In this document: positions 1 through 14,473 of the stretch, in pieces
Numbering within the stretch: the stretch's first letter is position 1
How the letters are laid out: each line of letters starts with the position of its first letter
Assembly (NCBI GenBank): GCA_019188255.1
Contig: JAETXT010000003.1
Location: forward strand, 4,340,001 to 4,404,000
Source of the DNA: Verticillium longisporum
Lineage: Eukaryota > Ascomycota > Sordariomycetes > Glomerellales > Plectosphaerellaceae
Length of the DNA: 64,000 nt
Reading direction: 5' to 3'
The notes under the pieces: model-generated
What the model saw: only the letters and a program-made list of their open reading frames with translations
What the model was told of the DNA's origin: nothing
Database searches by the model: none
Translations under genes and position numbers: made by a program

Positions 1-886
1 CAACGGCTCCGTCGTCCTCGATCGCCACATCCGCGTCGACAGCGTCGCCCACCCTGCGCCCACCGACCACCGTCGCTGCGTCTTCGTCGGCAACCTCGGG
101 TTCGTCGACGACGAGACGGTCCTCAACACGGACGCCAGCGGCGAGACCAAGGAGCGCAAGCGCAACAAGGTCCCTTCCGACATTGAGGAGGGACTCTGGC
201 GGGTCTTTGGCAAGGAAGACGGCAAGGTCGAGAGCGTCCGCGTCATTCGTGATCCCAAGACCCGCGTCGGCAAGGGCTTCGCCTACGTTCAGTTTCACGT
301 CCGTCCTCCCCCCTCCACCCATCTTCTCCCTCTCTACAGGTTTCATGAGGAGCCACTGACATCCAAATAGGACGCCAACGACGTCGGGGGCGCCCTGCTC
401 CTCAATGAGAAGAAGTTCCCTCCCATGCTCCCGCGCACCCTCCGCGTCACCCGTGCCAAGGCCCCGCACAAGACGGCCCTCGCACAGGAGCGCTCTCGCG
501 CCAAGACGGCCGGCGACAAGGCCACGGACAAGAAGTCGACAAAGTACAAGCAAAAGGCCACCAACGAAGAGCTCTCCATGGCCGGCCGCGCCTCGAAGCT
601 GCTCGGACGCTCGGGCGCCCTGTACGACCACAAGAAGAAGAAGCAGGGCCGCGGTGGTAGCGGCGACGGCAAGGAGCAGGCCAGCGGGTCAGGGCTCGTC
701 CTCAAGACACCCGAGGAGATCATCTTCGAGGGCAAGCGCGCGAGCGCCAATGACGGGCGGCCGAACGACGTGAGGATCGGTAAGAAGAAGGGCAGGGTCA
801 ACAAGGGACGGGTGGAGAAGAAGGGCCGTGGAGCCGTGAGGGCCGCGGCATGGCGAAAGGAGGGTGGCAAGACGAGTAAGGATTGA
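1..886 (+). CDS. NOP12: Nucleolar RRM protein Nop12, C-terminal part (5' end outside window)
   Basis: This is the C-terminal part of a Nop12-type RNA-binding protein that assists pre-25S rRNA maturation in the nucleolus. Coding begins before the window; the frame is open from base 2. Exon 2..298 encodes most of an RRM, with RNP2-like CVFVGNLGF and RNP1-like GKGFAYVQF. An intron at 299..370 follows (GTCCGT donor, unusual; AAATAG acceptor), and exon 371..886 completes the RRM ([20 protein letters not shown]) and a long Lys/Arg-rich tail. The tail carries the [12 protein letters not shown] block typical of fungal Nop12 and ends in a basic region suited to nucleolar retention. The frame is intact over 99 plus 171 residues. 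The gene converges on alpha-tubulin, which lies on the opposite strand. The alternative, another two-RRM nucleolar protein such as Nop13, fits less well because of the tail. Confidence 0.85.
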
Positions 887-1622
887 GGCGGATGGGGACC
901 AAGGTAGCTGTTGTGATACCACTTGTGTGTTGTGTTACATGGACCGGGGGTCGGCGTACGAAAATAGAGATATCATGGCTTTTTATGGCTTGGCTTATTA
1001 TGGATGTGTTCGGCTTCGAAGGCGATTGATCTGGTCTCTTCCCGTTCTTCTGCATTTTTCCTTCCATCGACTGGTTCATCATTCTGTCTCATGTCGTTGA
1101 GTTGAATCCGCGACGCTACATCATCTGCTTGAACCAACGTCAAGAAGCAATCTCCATACTTCCCACCAACTGGCTCGACAGAGGTTCTTGGGCTCTTCCT
1201 GTTCCACCAGACAACTCAACTGCCTTGCGAGCTGCCTCGACCAAGCACCAGCTAAATCACATGTCCGCAGTCGTGACAAACAAGCAACGAAAGACCGCAC
1301 AACGCTAGCCTGGTCCTCATCTATTAAAATCACAGAGACTCCAGAAAACAAAAGATCCATTCGTTGGGTAATGGATTTCGGAAGGGGTAATAATCCTAGG
1401 CCTAGCGTCGTGTCGTTCGACGAGGGGACGAGGAGAACAAAGAAATCTACCAGACCAGCTTCTCGACAGGCTATCAGGAAGCAAGAGAAGGCAGGAAGCA
1501 ATGCAGGATTTTGTTCTGCAGAAGCGTTATCCACCCACAGCCGCAGTCCCGATCCCCTTCCAAGTGTGTACAGCAAAACGCAAACGCGAGGAAGGCAACT
1601 CTCCGGGGTCGTCTTTCACCTC
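887..1622. other. Convergent intergenic region NOP12 / alpha-tubulin
   Basis: This stretch holds the two 3' UTRs. The open frames across it and into alpha-tubulin (for example a plus-strand frame from 1188 to 2138) have no family features and are antisense shadows. I see no RNA gene or repeat. Confidence 0.6.
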
Positions 1623-3352
1623 TTAGTACTCAGCGTCACCCTCATCAGGCTCGAACGAATCGGCGGCAACCTCCTCGTAATCCTTCTCGAGCGCAGCAAG
1701 ATCCTCACGGGCCTCGCTGAACTCACCCTCCTCCATGCCCTCACCAACGTACCAGTGCACGAAAGCACGCTTGCTGTACATAAGGTCAAACTTGTGGTCC
1801 AGCCTCGACCAAGCCTCGGCAATGGCAGTGGTGTTGGACAGCATGGAGACGGAACGGTCGACGGAGGCGAGACCGCCATCGCCGGGGGCGGCGGGGACGG
1901 CAACAGGCTTCTGGTAGTTGATTCCGAGCTTGAAGCCCGTGGGGCACCATTCGACCAGGTTGAAGGAGGACTTGGCCTTGAGCGCGGCAATGGCAGCGTT
2001 GCAGTCGCGGGGACGGCGTCGCCACGATACAGCAGAGCGACAGCCATGTACTTGCCGTTGCGGGGATCGCAGACGACCATCTGGTTGTTGGGCTCGAAGC
2101 CTATTTTTGGTCATCAGCATTTCCATCCTCAACCATGACAGACCGTCATTGACTTACACTGGAAGGTCAGCTCCTGAACCTTGAAGCTCTCGTGCTGGCT
2201 GTTCGAGGCAGACACAACGGGAGCGTAGCTGATCAGGGGGTAGTGGATACGAGGGTAGGGCACCAGGTTGGTCTGGAACTCGTTGAGGTCGACGTTCAGG
2301 GCACCGTCGAATCGGAGAGACGAGGTGATGGAAGAGACAACCTGAGCGATCAGACGGTTGAGGTGCTCGTACGAGGGACGGGGATGTCTAGGTTGCGGCG
2401 GCAGATGTCGTAGACAGCCTCGTTGTCGACGAGGAAAGTACAGTCGGAGTTCTCGATGGTGCTGTGGGTGGACAGGACAGCGTTGTAAGGCTCGACAACG
2501 GCCGTCGAGACACGAGGAGCGGGGTAGACGGCGAACTCAAGCTTGGACTTCTTGCCGTACTCGGTAGAAAGACGCTCGAGAAGGAGGGCACCGAAACCGG
2601 AACCGGTACCACCACCGAAGGAGTGGAAGATCAGGAAGCCCTGAAGGGAGTGGCAGTTGTCTGGGCGGTATCGTTAGCATACAGTCTTACAGATGTATCA
2701 CTGCAGATGGCTCTTACCGGCAACACGGCGGATGCGGTCAATGACATTATCGACCATCTCCTTGCCAATGGTGTAGTGGCCACGGGCGTAGTTGTTGGCG
2801 GCATCCTCCTTGCCGCTGATCAACAGCTCGGGGTGGAACAGCTGACGGTAGGCGCCGGTACGGATCTCGTCAATGGGCGAGGGGTCCAGGTCGACGAAGA
2901 TGGAGCGAGGAACATGCTTGCCACCGCTGGTTTCGGAGAAGAAGGTCTCGAAAGAGCCAGGGTCGCCGATCTCAGGGCCGTTGGAGTCGGGACGACCATC
3001 AGCGCCGAGGCCGTGCTCGAGCAGGTAGCTAGCTAGAGGTCAGCCTCCGAGCAGCAGGATGGTGAGAAGTTTCGGGTCGAGAGGACATACAGTTCCCAAG
3101 CAGAGTTACCCAGCTGGACACCAGCCTGGCCAAGGTGGAGGTGAAGAATCTAAGAAGGGACCGACTTGTAAGCATACTTGAATCGAGACCAAACAAAAAT
3201 GGTTGATGGCGGAATCAGCCAGCCGAAGTGCAGAGTTCCATTTCCACTCGTTTTCAGGGGTCCGGCCCCGAGGAATGGGACGGCCCGCGATAGCTTCATC
3301 TGGCATGGGAGCTTCAGGAACAAGGAAAGCTTCAACATACCTCGCCCTTCAT
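1623..3352 (-). CDS. TUB1: Alpha-tubulin, five exons, two apparent single-base frame breaks
   Basis: Alpha-tubulin, the GTP-binding subunit that pairs with beta-tubulin to build microtubules. Exons on the minus strand are 3352..3341 (MKGE), 3149..3091, 3028..2718, 2660..2158 and 2100..1623, joined at GT..AG introns. The N-terminus reads [19 protein letters not shown]; the tubulin signature GGGTGSGFG lies in exon 4; the tail ends EPDEGDAEY with the C-terminal tyrosine of alpha-tubulins. About 448 residues are expected, the usual length. Two breaks are visible: at 2380..2383 the coding strand has four C where [11 protein letters not shown] needs five, and at 2009..2012 four C where GDAVPRDCNAA needs five. 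Restoring one C in each gives an uninterrupted conserved frame, so consensus error is much likelier than a dead essential gene. It could be one of two paralogues, which many fungi carry. Confidence 0.95.
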
Positions 3353-4650
3353 GATGAAAGATGTTGTCGGAGAAGAGGCTAACACGGAGACTGCAACGGA
3401 GAAGAGAGCAGCTTTCACGCGCGCAGCGCTGGTGTGGTCCAAAGGTCCAAGGAAGGCAAGGAGGAGAAGGTGGTTTTCCCAGGTGTGGTGAGGTTTGGCG
3501 GGCCTGGGTACAGAGTAAAGGGACCGGGTGTTCAGTTGTGGGCTCCAAGGCGGGGCACGTCAAACAATCGGGTGGCGCGATAGGGGGAAGGCGCTGAGAG
3601 ATGCACATCGCGGGTTAGCGCCATGTCCTCAGGTGCTGGACCCTGGTGGATTTCTGGGCCTTGCCGTCTCACAGGCCAATGAGCGAGCTGCTGCTTCTCA
3701 CCGCCAGATGGTCTGTGCTGGGCCACAAGGGAAGTGGGGTGTCGAATTGGGACAGCAGAGGCTCAGAAGCGGCCATGATTGGACACCGTCAGCTTTCCGT
3801 GGCAGCAGTGGTTGGTGATGAATGTCTGGGACACTGCTTGTCCTGTCTCTACGAGACCCTGTCAGATGGGTGGCATCTCCTCGTTTGACAGCTGCCACGT
3901 CGAGAGGAATTTCAACGTTGCAGAGGTGTTCCTGAATGTAATGCACGCGGAGTGAGGTTCGGGTGGGTGGGTGCGACCAGCTAGCTGGCATTTTGAAGGG
4001 GGGTAACCCCTCTTTGCTCTTCATGCGTTGTTGGGCCCTACATCCCTTCGTAGAGGTACCTAGTCGGCCGATCAGCACTCCACCATGAGCAAACTGGTGA
4101 ACCCCAACATCGAGTCAACGAGATTCATCATGTTGCAATGCAGGATCATCTGCATATTTCAGGTCGTTCGACCAAGCTCAACTATGACTCTGTTGCCGAG
4201 GCTGTCAGTGCAGCAACGATAAGTTCAGGGTATCCATGCTACCAAGTCTGTTGCAGTACATGCGGCTCCTTGATTCTGCGACAAGCAGGTCGGCCAACTC
4301 CCTTGCAGAAAACTTTAAAGCATCTGCCACTTGGGAAAAAAAAATCACCAGGTCCGGTCACAAAGCGTCAAGGTAGCCTGTGTCCTGAGTCGACAAATAA
4401 ACATAACCATGCCTACCACAGGACAGAATTGTACATGTCTTCATTCAGTGGGGGGATATCTAAAAGGCATTCCCGGGCCTTCTTCCGGCATGTCTCCTGA
4501 GAGCATATGCGGCATCGATGTTACAACCAACTCCAATACAATCTTACAGAGCAACCATGGACAGATTGCCCATGCCTGCTGTCCCTTTGGCTTAGCCTTA
4601 GACACCACCCTTCATTTGGTACACTCAGTGCGCGTCACAATATTTTCGAT
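3353..4650. promoter_or_regulatory. Upstream region of alpha-tubulin
   Basis: About 1.3 kb between the tubulin start and the COA3 stop. It must hold the tubulin promoter and leader plus the COA3 3' UTR. The only distinctive sites I see are a TAGAGGTACCTAG stretch near 4050 and a nine-A run near 4335. No gene can be supported. Confidence 0.5.
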
Positions 4651-4994
4651 TTATTTCGCCTGTTGAGGTTCCCTGGGCGCATCAGGAACCTTGACATCTT
4701 CGAAATCGTCTTGGCCAACAGCCTTCAATGTGTACCAGTCTTGAGTCCAGGGTCAGTAAGATAAGCATGGTAAGGGAGCTTGGCTAGGCGGCTTACAGAC
4801 ACCCCCGGCGATGGTCCACAGTCCCAGACCGAGAACAGCGTTCTTGATTATGTACGGCTTCCTCGCCCGAATCAGAGCCGGGCCTTGCCTGAGGTGGCGG
4901 TCGTAGTATGATGATCTTTGAGTTCTGTCCTTCGTCAGGCCACCATTCGACCCATTGGCTATTCGTCTGTCAAGCTAAGAACGTACCCCGCCAT
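4651..4994 (-). CDS. COA3: Cytochrome c oxidase assembly factor 3, mitochondrial
   Basis: Coa3 is a small mitochondrial inner-membrane protein that with Cox14 binds new Cox1 and couples its translation to complex IV assembly. Three exons: 4994..4987 (8 nt), 4924..4797 and 4739..4651, giving 74 residues. After MAGTQR comes the family motif SSYYDRHLRQGPALIRAR, then one hydrophobic segment (IIKNAVLGLGLWTIAGGVY), then the hallmark TLKAVGQDDFEDVKVPDAP. Size and topology match fungal Coa3. The start was chosen because only the 8-nt first exon, spliced at G|GTACGT to the CAG before ACTCAAAG, gives a start codon in the conserved frame; the intervening sequence has stops. The gene is divergent from PTA1 and shares about 600 bp of upstream DNA with it. 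All phases agree and no lesion is present. Confidence 0.9.
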
Positions 4995-5589
4995 TGTGTT
5001 GTCTGGTTATTGCTTCTGAGGACAAGCCGTGAGATGCCAAAGACTTCGTTGGCCGCGAGTTCGCGCGCTTGTGAGGCTGTGTCGTTGTTCAATCGTCGCT
5101 CGATGACCTTCGGGATGTTCGCGTCGTAAAAGTTGCTGGACCGAAGTCGAACAATGAAAGCGATAAGACTCCGGGAAAAGCACGGCAGAACCGATAGTGC
5201 GAGATCGAACAGGGATCGCACAGGAGCTTCTGCGAGTGGTGCACAGACCACCTACGCAATTCAAGCTTCGCGCGTCCAGACCGTGGAACTTCACTCTCGG
5301 ACCAAACATAACCTGCCTGCCTTGTCATGCAGTAGAGTTTCTGTTACGCAGCCTGGTCCCCCTCAGCAGCACGAAAACGCCTTCCCCACGATCATCAGAC
5401 ACACGACCCTTTCAGCGCCTGCAACACTCGGGCGGGATGCGGCTCGGACAGAGCTTGGGAATTTCCACAGGTCGCGACAGCTCGTAGCCGATGAACCCTT
5501 GCCGACGCCCTGTATACTTTGGAGAATCGATTCGCACCCAATACTTCACATAAAACCGTAGAGCTACGAGCCTGCAGCCTCTCAACATC
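4995..5589. promoter_or_regulatory. Shared divergent promoter COA3 / PTA1
   Basis: These 595 bp separate two divergent start codons, so they should contain both promoters. Several overlapping open frames on both strands lack any family motif. I could not identify a specific binding site with confidence. Confidence 0.5.
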
Positions 5590-8059
5590 ATGGCGTCCCC
5601 TCAGCTATCCGTCAGCGACCAGATCCGGCAACTGAACGATGCGCGGAAGCTTGTCCTAAGCGATGTCAAATACTATTCGAATGTGGTCAAGAGCATCTTG
5701 CAAATTGTTGTACCATCCGCCCACCTCGAATTGCGAAGATGGGGCGCAGAGTTCCTCGCCGAAGCATTTGCGACACCAGCACTGCCCTTGAGCGAAAAGG
5801 AGACCATGCAGCTCTTTGTTCTCGAAACACTGAAAGACCTGCTGGAAGACCCAAACGAAGATCTGCAAGTGTTGCGCAGCGCGATTCAAGCTTCTGCAAG
5901 CATTTATCCGATCGCCTTGCGGTGGATGTGAGTGCGCCGACGAGGAGTTGGAGGTACGAAAGAGACGCAAACTAACTGGTGGACAGCATCAATAATTCCT
6001 ACGATAACATGACATGGGAGCGCATGGTTAAGATCAAGACTCGTATACTGCGTATCTGGGAAAATGCCGAGCCTTCTCTGCGGATATGCTGCATGAAGTT
6101 TGCGCAACGGGTTGTGCTGGCGCAGTCAGTCGCAAACCCCCAAGAACCTCGGGTACGGGCGTGCTCGTTCTTCCAGCCAATTGGCCGTCGTACTAACCAA
6201 CCTCACAGCGTGGTGATTCGCTCGATGTTTCTCTGGATAAGGTGCCGAGGAATCATCAGACCCTTGATCACCAGACATTGGAGGCGGAGGCAGCTGGGTT
6301 GCTTGACAGGATATTGGGTGGACTTCAAGATCAGGCCAGGTAAGGAGAAGAACTTCCGTGCTCCAACCTCAACGCTACTGACATGACGCCCCAAACATTA
6401 GCGATGCTCTTCTCGTTGATGCTACTCTGAACTGTCTATCCATCCTTGTACGCACGCGCCCTACTCTGGCGTACATAATGCTCGCCGCTGTGCTCCAATC
6501 CAATCCTTTGAAGCTTGCCAACTCGCCCATGACACCCCGGATACGTGTGCTAGTGAAGTCGATGGAGAAAACCACAAGGATGCTACTGATGCATATTGCG
6601 AAACGGTATTGTAACGACTGTGCTGATGACTCGAGATGCCGGACTAACATGTGCTACCCAGCGATCCTCACAACCCGATTGTCCCTCGGATCCAGCAGCA
6701 TGTCGAGGGCATGATGCGCATGCGCTCGGAGATCCTTGATGAGTCAAGTCGGAAGCGTGGCCTGGAGGTAGTGCCGGAGGGCGCAGATCTTAAACGACAA
6801 CGGACTCTTGCGCCAGCACCACAACAGCTGGAGGTCACACCCCTAGCTCCTGGCCAACATAGCCTCGCCGATGTCTACACACTTACAGGCAGTGAAGGAT
6901 TGAAGGCTTTCGACATCTCAACGGTGCCGGCAGAGCTGATCGCCCGGATCAATGTGTCGACCCTGTCCAGGATAGATCCCCAATTGCTCTACAAAGCTGT
7001 TGATGGAATCAAAGGGCGACTTGCCGCGCTGGCGGCCATGCCGGTGCCTGAGATTAATCCCGAGACGGCGCCGCTCGGTGTCGACGATGACGACGATGAA
7101 TACGAGCCGGATGATTATCCAGCGGAGGACACGGAGCAGATTCTGAACAAGCTGGACAGCGAGCCGCTGGTGAAGGTTGACAACACAGATATTGGCCTAA
7201 AGGCCTTCAAGCTTCCACCACCACCACCTTTGACACCAGAACTGGCCCTGCGAGGCGGCCAAGTCTCCGTCCTGTCGATACTCGAGTTTATTAAATCCCT
7301 CGAAGAAGCGAACAAGCGGGTTCGATCTGGCGTCAACCGCCTTGCGGCCAGCAGCAACGACAGAGAATCCTGGATCGCCATCATCACCCGTCTGGCCAGC
7401 AGGTCAGCAACAGAGCCTGATCATGCCGTCAAAGAAGAGGTCAAGTCAGCGCCGACGCTCAACAACAGCATCCGGGAATCCCTATACTCCTACGTCCTCG
7501 AAGACTTCCGTCGTCGCATTGACGTTGCCATAACGTGGCTCACGGAGGAGTGGTACAACGACCGGCTGCGCCAGAAAACGGAGGGCGACGGCGCGCCCCG
7601 CCAATACGAGACATGGGCAGTCAAGCTCATCGACGGCTTCTCGCAGTACCTGCACGCCCAGGATAAGGTGCTGACGCGCTTCCTGGGCGAGGTCCCGGAC
7701 CTGTCGCCTACGATCCTTGCGCGCATAAAGCTCATCTGCCGTGACCCCTCCGTCGTGCCGCTGGTGCTGACGAGTCTGCTCTACGTGGTCATGATGCGGC
7801 CGCCGGCGAAGGAAATGGCATTGGACACGGTGCAAGATATCTGGGTCGAGTGTAAGTTTGGCCACCCAATTTTTTATTATCGTCTTATTTTGTTCCAGCA
7901 ATGACCACGACGCTGACCCTGTTGCTAGATGAGGAGGCACGCCCGCTGGCGAGCAAGTATCTGAACAAGTTCAGGCCGGCCTTCGTGGAGTCGGCCACTC
8001 GTGACACGGAAGAGGCTAGCGCGCCTGCGCCGGCCCCGGTGGCGGCCGTCGCCACGTAG
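5590..8059 (+). CDS. PTA1: Symplekin/Pta1-type subunit of the mRNA cleavage and polyadenylation factor
   Basis: A Pta1/symplekin scaffold of the cleavage and polyadenylation factor, acting in the nucleus on pre-mRNA 3' ends. Six exons: 5590..5927, 5987..6152, 6209..6339, 6402..6605, 6662..7851 and 7929..8059, all phases consistent, giving 719 residues, close to yeast Pta1. The N-terminal 300 residues are helical and HEAT-like (QIRQLNDARKLVLSDVKYYSNV, LRRWGAEFLAEAF, KIKTRILRIWENAEPSLRICCMKFAQRVV), the region known in this family. A charged linker (VDDDDDEYEPDDYP, near residue 415) and a conserved C-terminal helical part (YEWAVKLIDGF-like, PDLSPTILARIKLICRDPSVVPL) follow. ACTAAC branch sites are visible in the first two introns. 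It diverges from COA3 and converges on LEU4. Its intact frame shows that not every long gene here is affected by base loss. Confidence 0.85.
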
Positions 8060-8893
8060 TGACCGCTAGCAACGACGAATGATTGGGCTTCTCATGCATT
8101 GACACGAAGATCATGCAAGTTCTGGCACGGGTCGAATCGATACCCTCAGGTGTCGGCGGGTTCTCCCTCGCCCTGGGTCACCTCGACAGGAGGGAGTTAG
8201 GGGATGATCACTTGCGTGATCCGAAAACAAAAATACCCCGAGGAGGAAAAGTCGAGGACAAGCATGAGCACGCAATTGGCTTTTGGCGTTTTAGTGAGTG
8301 TTGCCTCTTGTGGCAATGGGGGAGGTATTGGCAACAGGTATACAGATCCCGTTGTGCGGTCGCTGGTCGGAGGCGGAGCGGCAGATATTATTACTGTGGT
8401 CACTGTATCATGTTTCTGTAACACCAGGTATCCGGTTCCTCCCGCCCTTTCTCTTTTAACTGGAGCAGATGTAAATGGGGTCGAAACAATCATGTGAACC
8501 ATACCTGACCAATTCCCAACATGTCCGCGTCCAGGTGGACATGTAAGTTTTGCTGCATTTCGCCAGTATTCACTATCATAAGCAGCGTGCGATTCGTGCC
8601 GCTGCCCGAGGATATGTGTTAAATCAAGCCTGAAGATCGTGGTCAAAATGAAAGCATAACTTCGGCCGATGCACGGTCTCAGAGCTCACCGCAATGGAGC
8701 TGAACAGAGCAGCCATAAGTCACTGTGACTGAAAGGACACCAAGTCGGTTATTCAAAACATTGTATTTACCACTCAGGAACGACGCTTCAAGAAGAAAAC
8801 TCTGGTGAAGCATCTTCAACTTTTATCCCAGTCGACACATATGGCCATCATCTACCATTACATTTTTTTGTCCCACCTTGCATTCATCTCTTT
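8060..8893. other. Convergent intergenic region PTA1 / LEU4
   Basis: 834 bp between two convergent stop codons, containing the 3' UTRs. I see no RNA gene, repeat or supported reading frame. Confidence 0.5.
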
Positions 8894-11253
<2,360 letters not shown>

Positions 11254-11456
11254 CTTGGAGGTGGAACGTCGGCCGATGTTTGGGAACCGTTTGGTTGGTG
11301 CGGGGCGTATTTCGCGTGTGAAGAAGCGAGCAGTGTGAGACTGTCGCGATGGTGACACAAGAACCTTCGTATGTGAGGAGGAGGAGGAGAAGGAATATAT
11401 ATGAACTCAATGCGCAGCTCGTCGCGGGTTGTATCGGAGTCAGAACGTCAAAAGGT

Positions 11457-11463
11457 TGAGTCA
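11457..11463. promoter_or_regulatory. CPC1/Gcn4-type general amino-acid control site
   Basis: TGAGTCA, a perfect match to the TGASTCA bZIP site, lies about 205 bp upstream of the LEU4 start. In fungi CPC1/Gcn4 induces amino-acid biosynthesis genes, including leucine genes, on starvation. Position and perfect palindromic match make it the best regulatory call in the window; binding is inferred. Confidence 0.55.
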
Positions 11464-11623
11464 CAGAAGTGCGATGTGGGGGAGTCTCGAGGTTGGAAGT
11501 TTGGACGGTCATCGGCAATGAGGGGCACTCAAGAATGATTCAATCGCTGCACCTGCGTCCCAGTCTTCAGAGTAATGGCCCATTCCTTACTCGCGGGGTG
11601 GTCCCACAGAAATTTTCCTAGCT

Positions 11624-11633
11624 CCGAATCCGG
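11624..11633. promoter_or_regulatory. Possible Leu3-type site, CCG-N4-CGG
   Basis: CCGAATCCGG has the CCG-N4-CGG spacing recognised by Leu3, the Zn2Cys6 regulator of leucine genes, about 370 bp upstream of LEU4. The centre (AATC) differs from the preferred GNAC, and the motif is short enough to arise by chance. Confidence 0.25.
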
Positions 11634-13391
11634 ACTGCATGCTGAAGGCACCGCTGGATGGCGGGGTCACAAAATCAAGCCGCGCCCTTCCATTGCCGCA
11701 TGGAAGCGATGACAGGGCAATCAATAGTCAGCCTCTTTCAGTCCACCCAGCAGTTCAGGTGTCACGGCTGCTTGCTTGATGGCTACGGGCATCTCTCGTT
11801 GACATACTTAAGCGTCTCTAGTGTCAGATACCTTCTTTGCGCATCACAGGCCCCAAGAATGCTCTGCTCGGCACGTGAGCCCTAGTAAGCAGAGATGATG
11901 GCTTCAATGGCTCTTCCACCTGTGCACAAGATTGAAACCTCTTACCTTCGTACACATGACATCCAAGGTATGAAGCCCCGATACTGGCAAGAGAGCCACA
12001 AGCATTGATTCTCTCTTGTGGGGCCGGATATCACGTCGTCTCCAGAAGTCCCCAGTTGAAGCTGAAGACGCCCCATCCCCCCTTGAGTCATGTCAAGCTT
12101 CACGCGGCTCCCATCGGTATAGTTCCTTGTAATATCTGCGAAGTCGGAATGCAGCCTCGAAGTCCAGACATGCCTTGCTTCACGATCTCCGAAAGATGCT
12201 TGCTACGACATCACTGTTGAGACCATGGCAGGCGCGTTCCCTGAACATACTTCATGTCCATTAAGCACTTGAAGTTGTCATGATACTCATGTCGAGGGGC
12301 ACGGTAAATCGGTAATATCACGATCAAGAGTCTGCTCAGAACCAATTCCGCGTCGTCATCGAGAGGTTTCACGCCACCGTCTAGACTAATAGCCCTATCA
12401 TATCTCCTCCGGAAGGCCTCACGTTGATGCAGAGTTTTGGTGCTGTCGATGCAAGATCGAGCGTATTGCACGGGAATGGTCAAACAAGTCCAACACGAAT
12501 CCAGAATTACGCCACTGTCTGAAGAAGTCTTCAGTTGCGCTCACTGAATGGGCGTTGCAACACCACACGACAAGAAGCTGATACTGTCTCACCTGCTTGG
12601 CCTGCCCAGTTTGGTTGAGGTGCTGCTTGAAACGTAACACGATATTGCAGGGTGGCAGGCCATTGCCCCGCCGGGCTCACCTCTCGCCGCGCTCCAGAAA
12701 AAAAAAGGGATGCAGACCCGACTTGTTATGATAAGGGGGCCTTTGCAGCATGCTGGTTGAGATTTTACACATGAGGTTCGTTTGCTCCCGTCTCGATTAG
12801 AGCGACCGTTGCTGCAAGTCCTCAAGGGGTTGACTGTGGAGGAAAGTGGACAGGGAAAAAAGGCAGACCAGTCGGAGGATATGGCTGTGTGGACGCCAGA
12901 TCTTCCCGAAAAAGGGTCGAGGATGTTCCCGGTCTGAAGAGGCGTGGGCGAGCTGAGTAGTGAGATTCTCAAACGGACGGTGCTGTGGGTGTTTATGCAT
13001 GCTTTTTCCCAGCTGTGGGCGGAGAATGACTCGACGACGGGGTACGTGCTTTGGCTGCAATGGACTATGCACTATCGTCTTGGTATAGCACACTGACAGC
13101 CAGAATGAACGGGATTAGCTCAAGGGGATCTGGGGAAGAGGTCGATCGTGGCACATCTGACTGTTTGGTGTCCCCAATTGATACCGAAAGGAGCTGGGAT
13201 CCATGGTCCTGTCCGTGTTTGTACTGGCGATGGAGGGTGACGGAGGGTGGTCGGATGCTGGGACCGTGCATCAGAGTTCGATCGGCGGATTTCCTGCGCT
13301 GCCCGTTGGTCACTGGATGGATGGGCGTTGAGAAGACGACGGGAGGTTGGCGAGAGCGACCGCCGGCAGGCGATAGAGCACCACAGCCCAG

Positions 13392-13454
13392 GCGACAGGC
13401 GACAGGCGACAGGCGACAGGCGACAGGCGACAGGCGACAGGCGACAGGCGACAG
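13392..13454 (+). repeat. Heptamer tandem repeat (GCGACAG)x9
   Basis: Nine uninterrupted perfect copies of the 7-bp unit GCGACAG, followed by a G-rich tail. It lies in non-coding DNA. Perfect copies suggest recent slippage, so copy number probably varies between isolates. Confidence 0.95.
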
Positions 13455-14473
13455 GGGGGCTTGGGGGCCTGGGAGGGGTGGTGACGCAGCGATCCTCGTT
13501 GCTGGGGAACGCCCTGGCACTGTGCCTAGCGTCCTCCCAGTGGTGAGAAGTGGGGGCCAGCATTATTAGTGGAGAGTATGCCCTGGAGGGAGACAGCGGG
13601 AAGGGGCCAACCACCCAATGACCGGGAGCTGGTCCCTGGATGCTGGTCTGCAAATCCTGGTCCGCCTGGTCGAAAACCGAACCAGCAGGCACAGTCCCGT
13701 CCATCAGCCCCATCACTCACCGTGCTTGGCTTGCTGGATGCGTCCAACTCAATGCAATACAACCACACCAGCATCGACAGCGACAGGAGAGAAGCAAAAA
13801 AATCGTACAGGCATGCACGGGTTGCGCATGTACACATCAAAGCAGGTAAATATCGCCCTTCCCCATCTGGCGCCCCTGCTTGACAACATCCCGATCTGCT
13901 ATCTTTCATGCGCTCTGATCGACTCATCGCCTTTCCCCCCTTCAACGCTAATCCCCCTCAGCCTAGGCCCAGCAATTGCTCTTCACGACTCGATACCCCC
14001 TACTACTACTGTAGCACTGACCGACTTCTTCAACCTTGCATTATATCGCATTACCTGTGCAACAGCGCTCGCTTTCCGACACGACTTGGGTACCTCAAAA
14101 AAAGAGCATCGCCAGCCCCCCTTTTGGTCAAACAATGAGCGATAGATATGCCTAGTCTTTTGCAAAAATACCAGAAACCCCGATGTTCCACCAAGTCTCT
14201 CGACCAGTCCGACCTCACTCCTAAACACAAAGATTGTAAGAACGCTTTGCTACGACCTGTTCCGAAACTCTTCTCGCAGCCTCCAGCCATCGTTTCGTTC
14301 CTTTCGAGCCTCCTCTGTCCTTTATCTCTGCATGCTGCCGTCCATGCTCTACACCACAACGTCAGCTGACATCCGTACCCCCAGACTTCCGACTATCGTC
14401 ACAATCAGATCGGTCGGCACCCTCCTCCTCTGGTGCCGCCGCCGAACCCATCCCAACACCCATCTCCAACAGC

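Larger units (their letters stand above)
11254..14473. other. Intergenic region between LEU4 and the She3-like gene
   Basis: About 3.2 kb between divergent genes. The first 400 bp holds the LEU4 promoter with the sites listed separately; the last several hundred bases (from about 13.9 kb, CT-rich) look like the leader of the She3-like gene. A nine-copy heptamer repeat lies at 13392..13454. Open frames are short, overlapping and without motifs. I support no gene here. Confidence 0.5.

Noticed and set aside
1188..2138. 316-codon plus-strand frame
   Set aside because: It lies antisense to alpha-tubulin exons and their 3' flank and has no family motif; it is a shadow of the GC-rich coding strand.
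13392..13454. CRISPR-like array
   Set aside because: The 7-bp units are directly tandem without spacers; it is a minisatellite.
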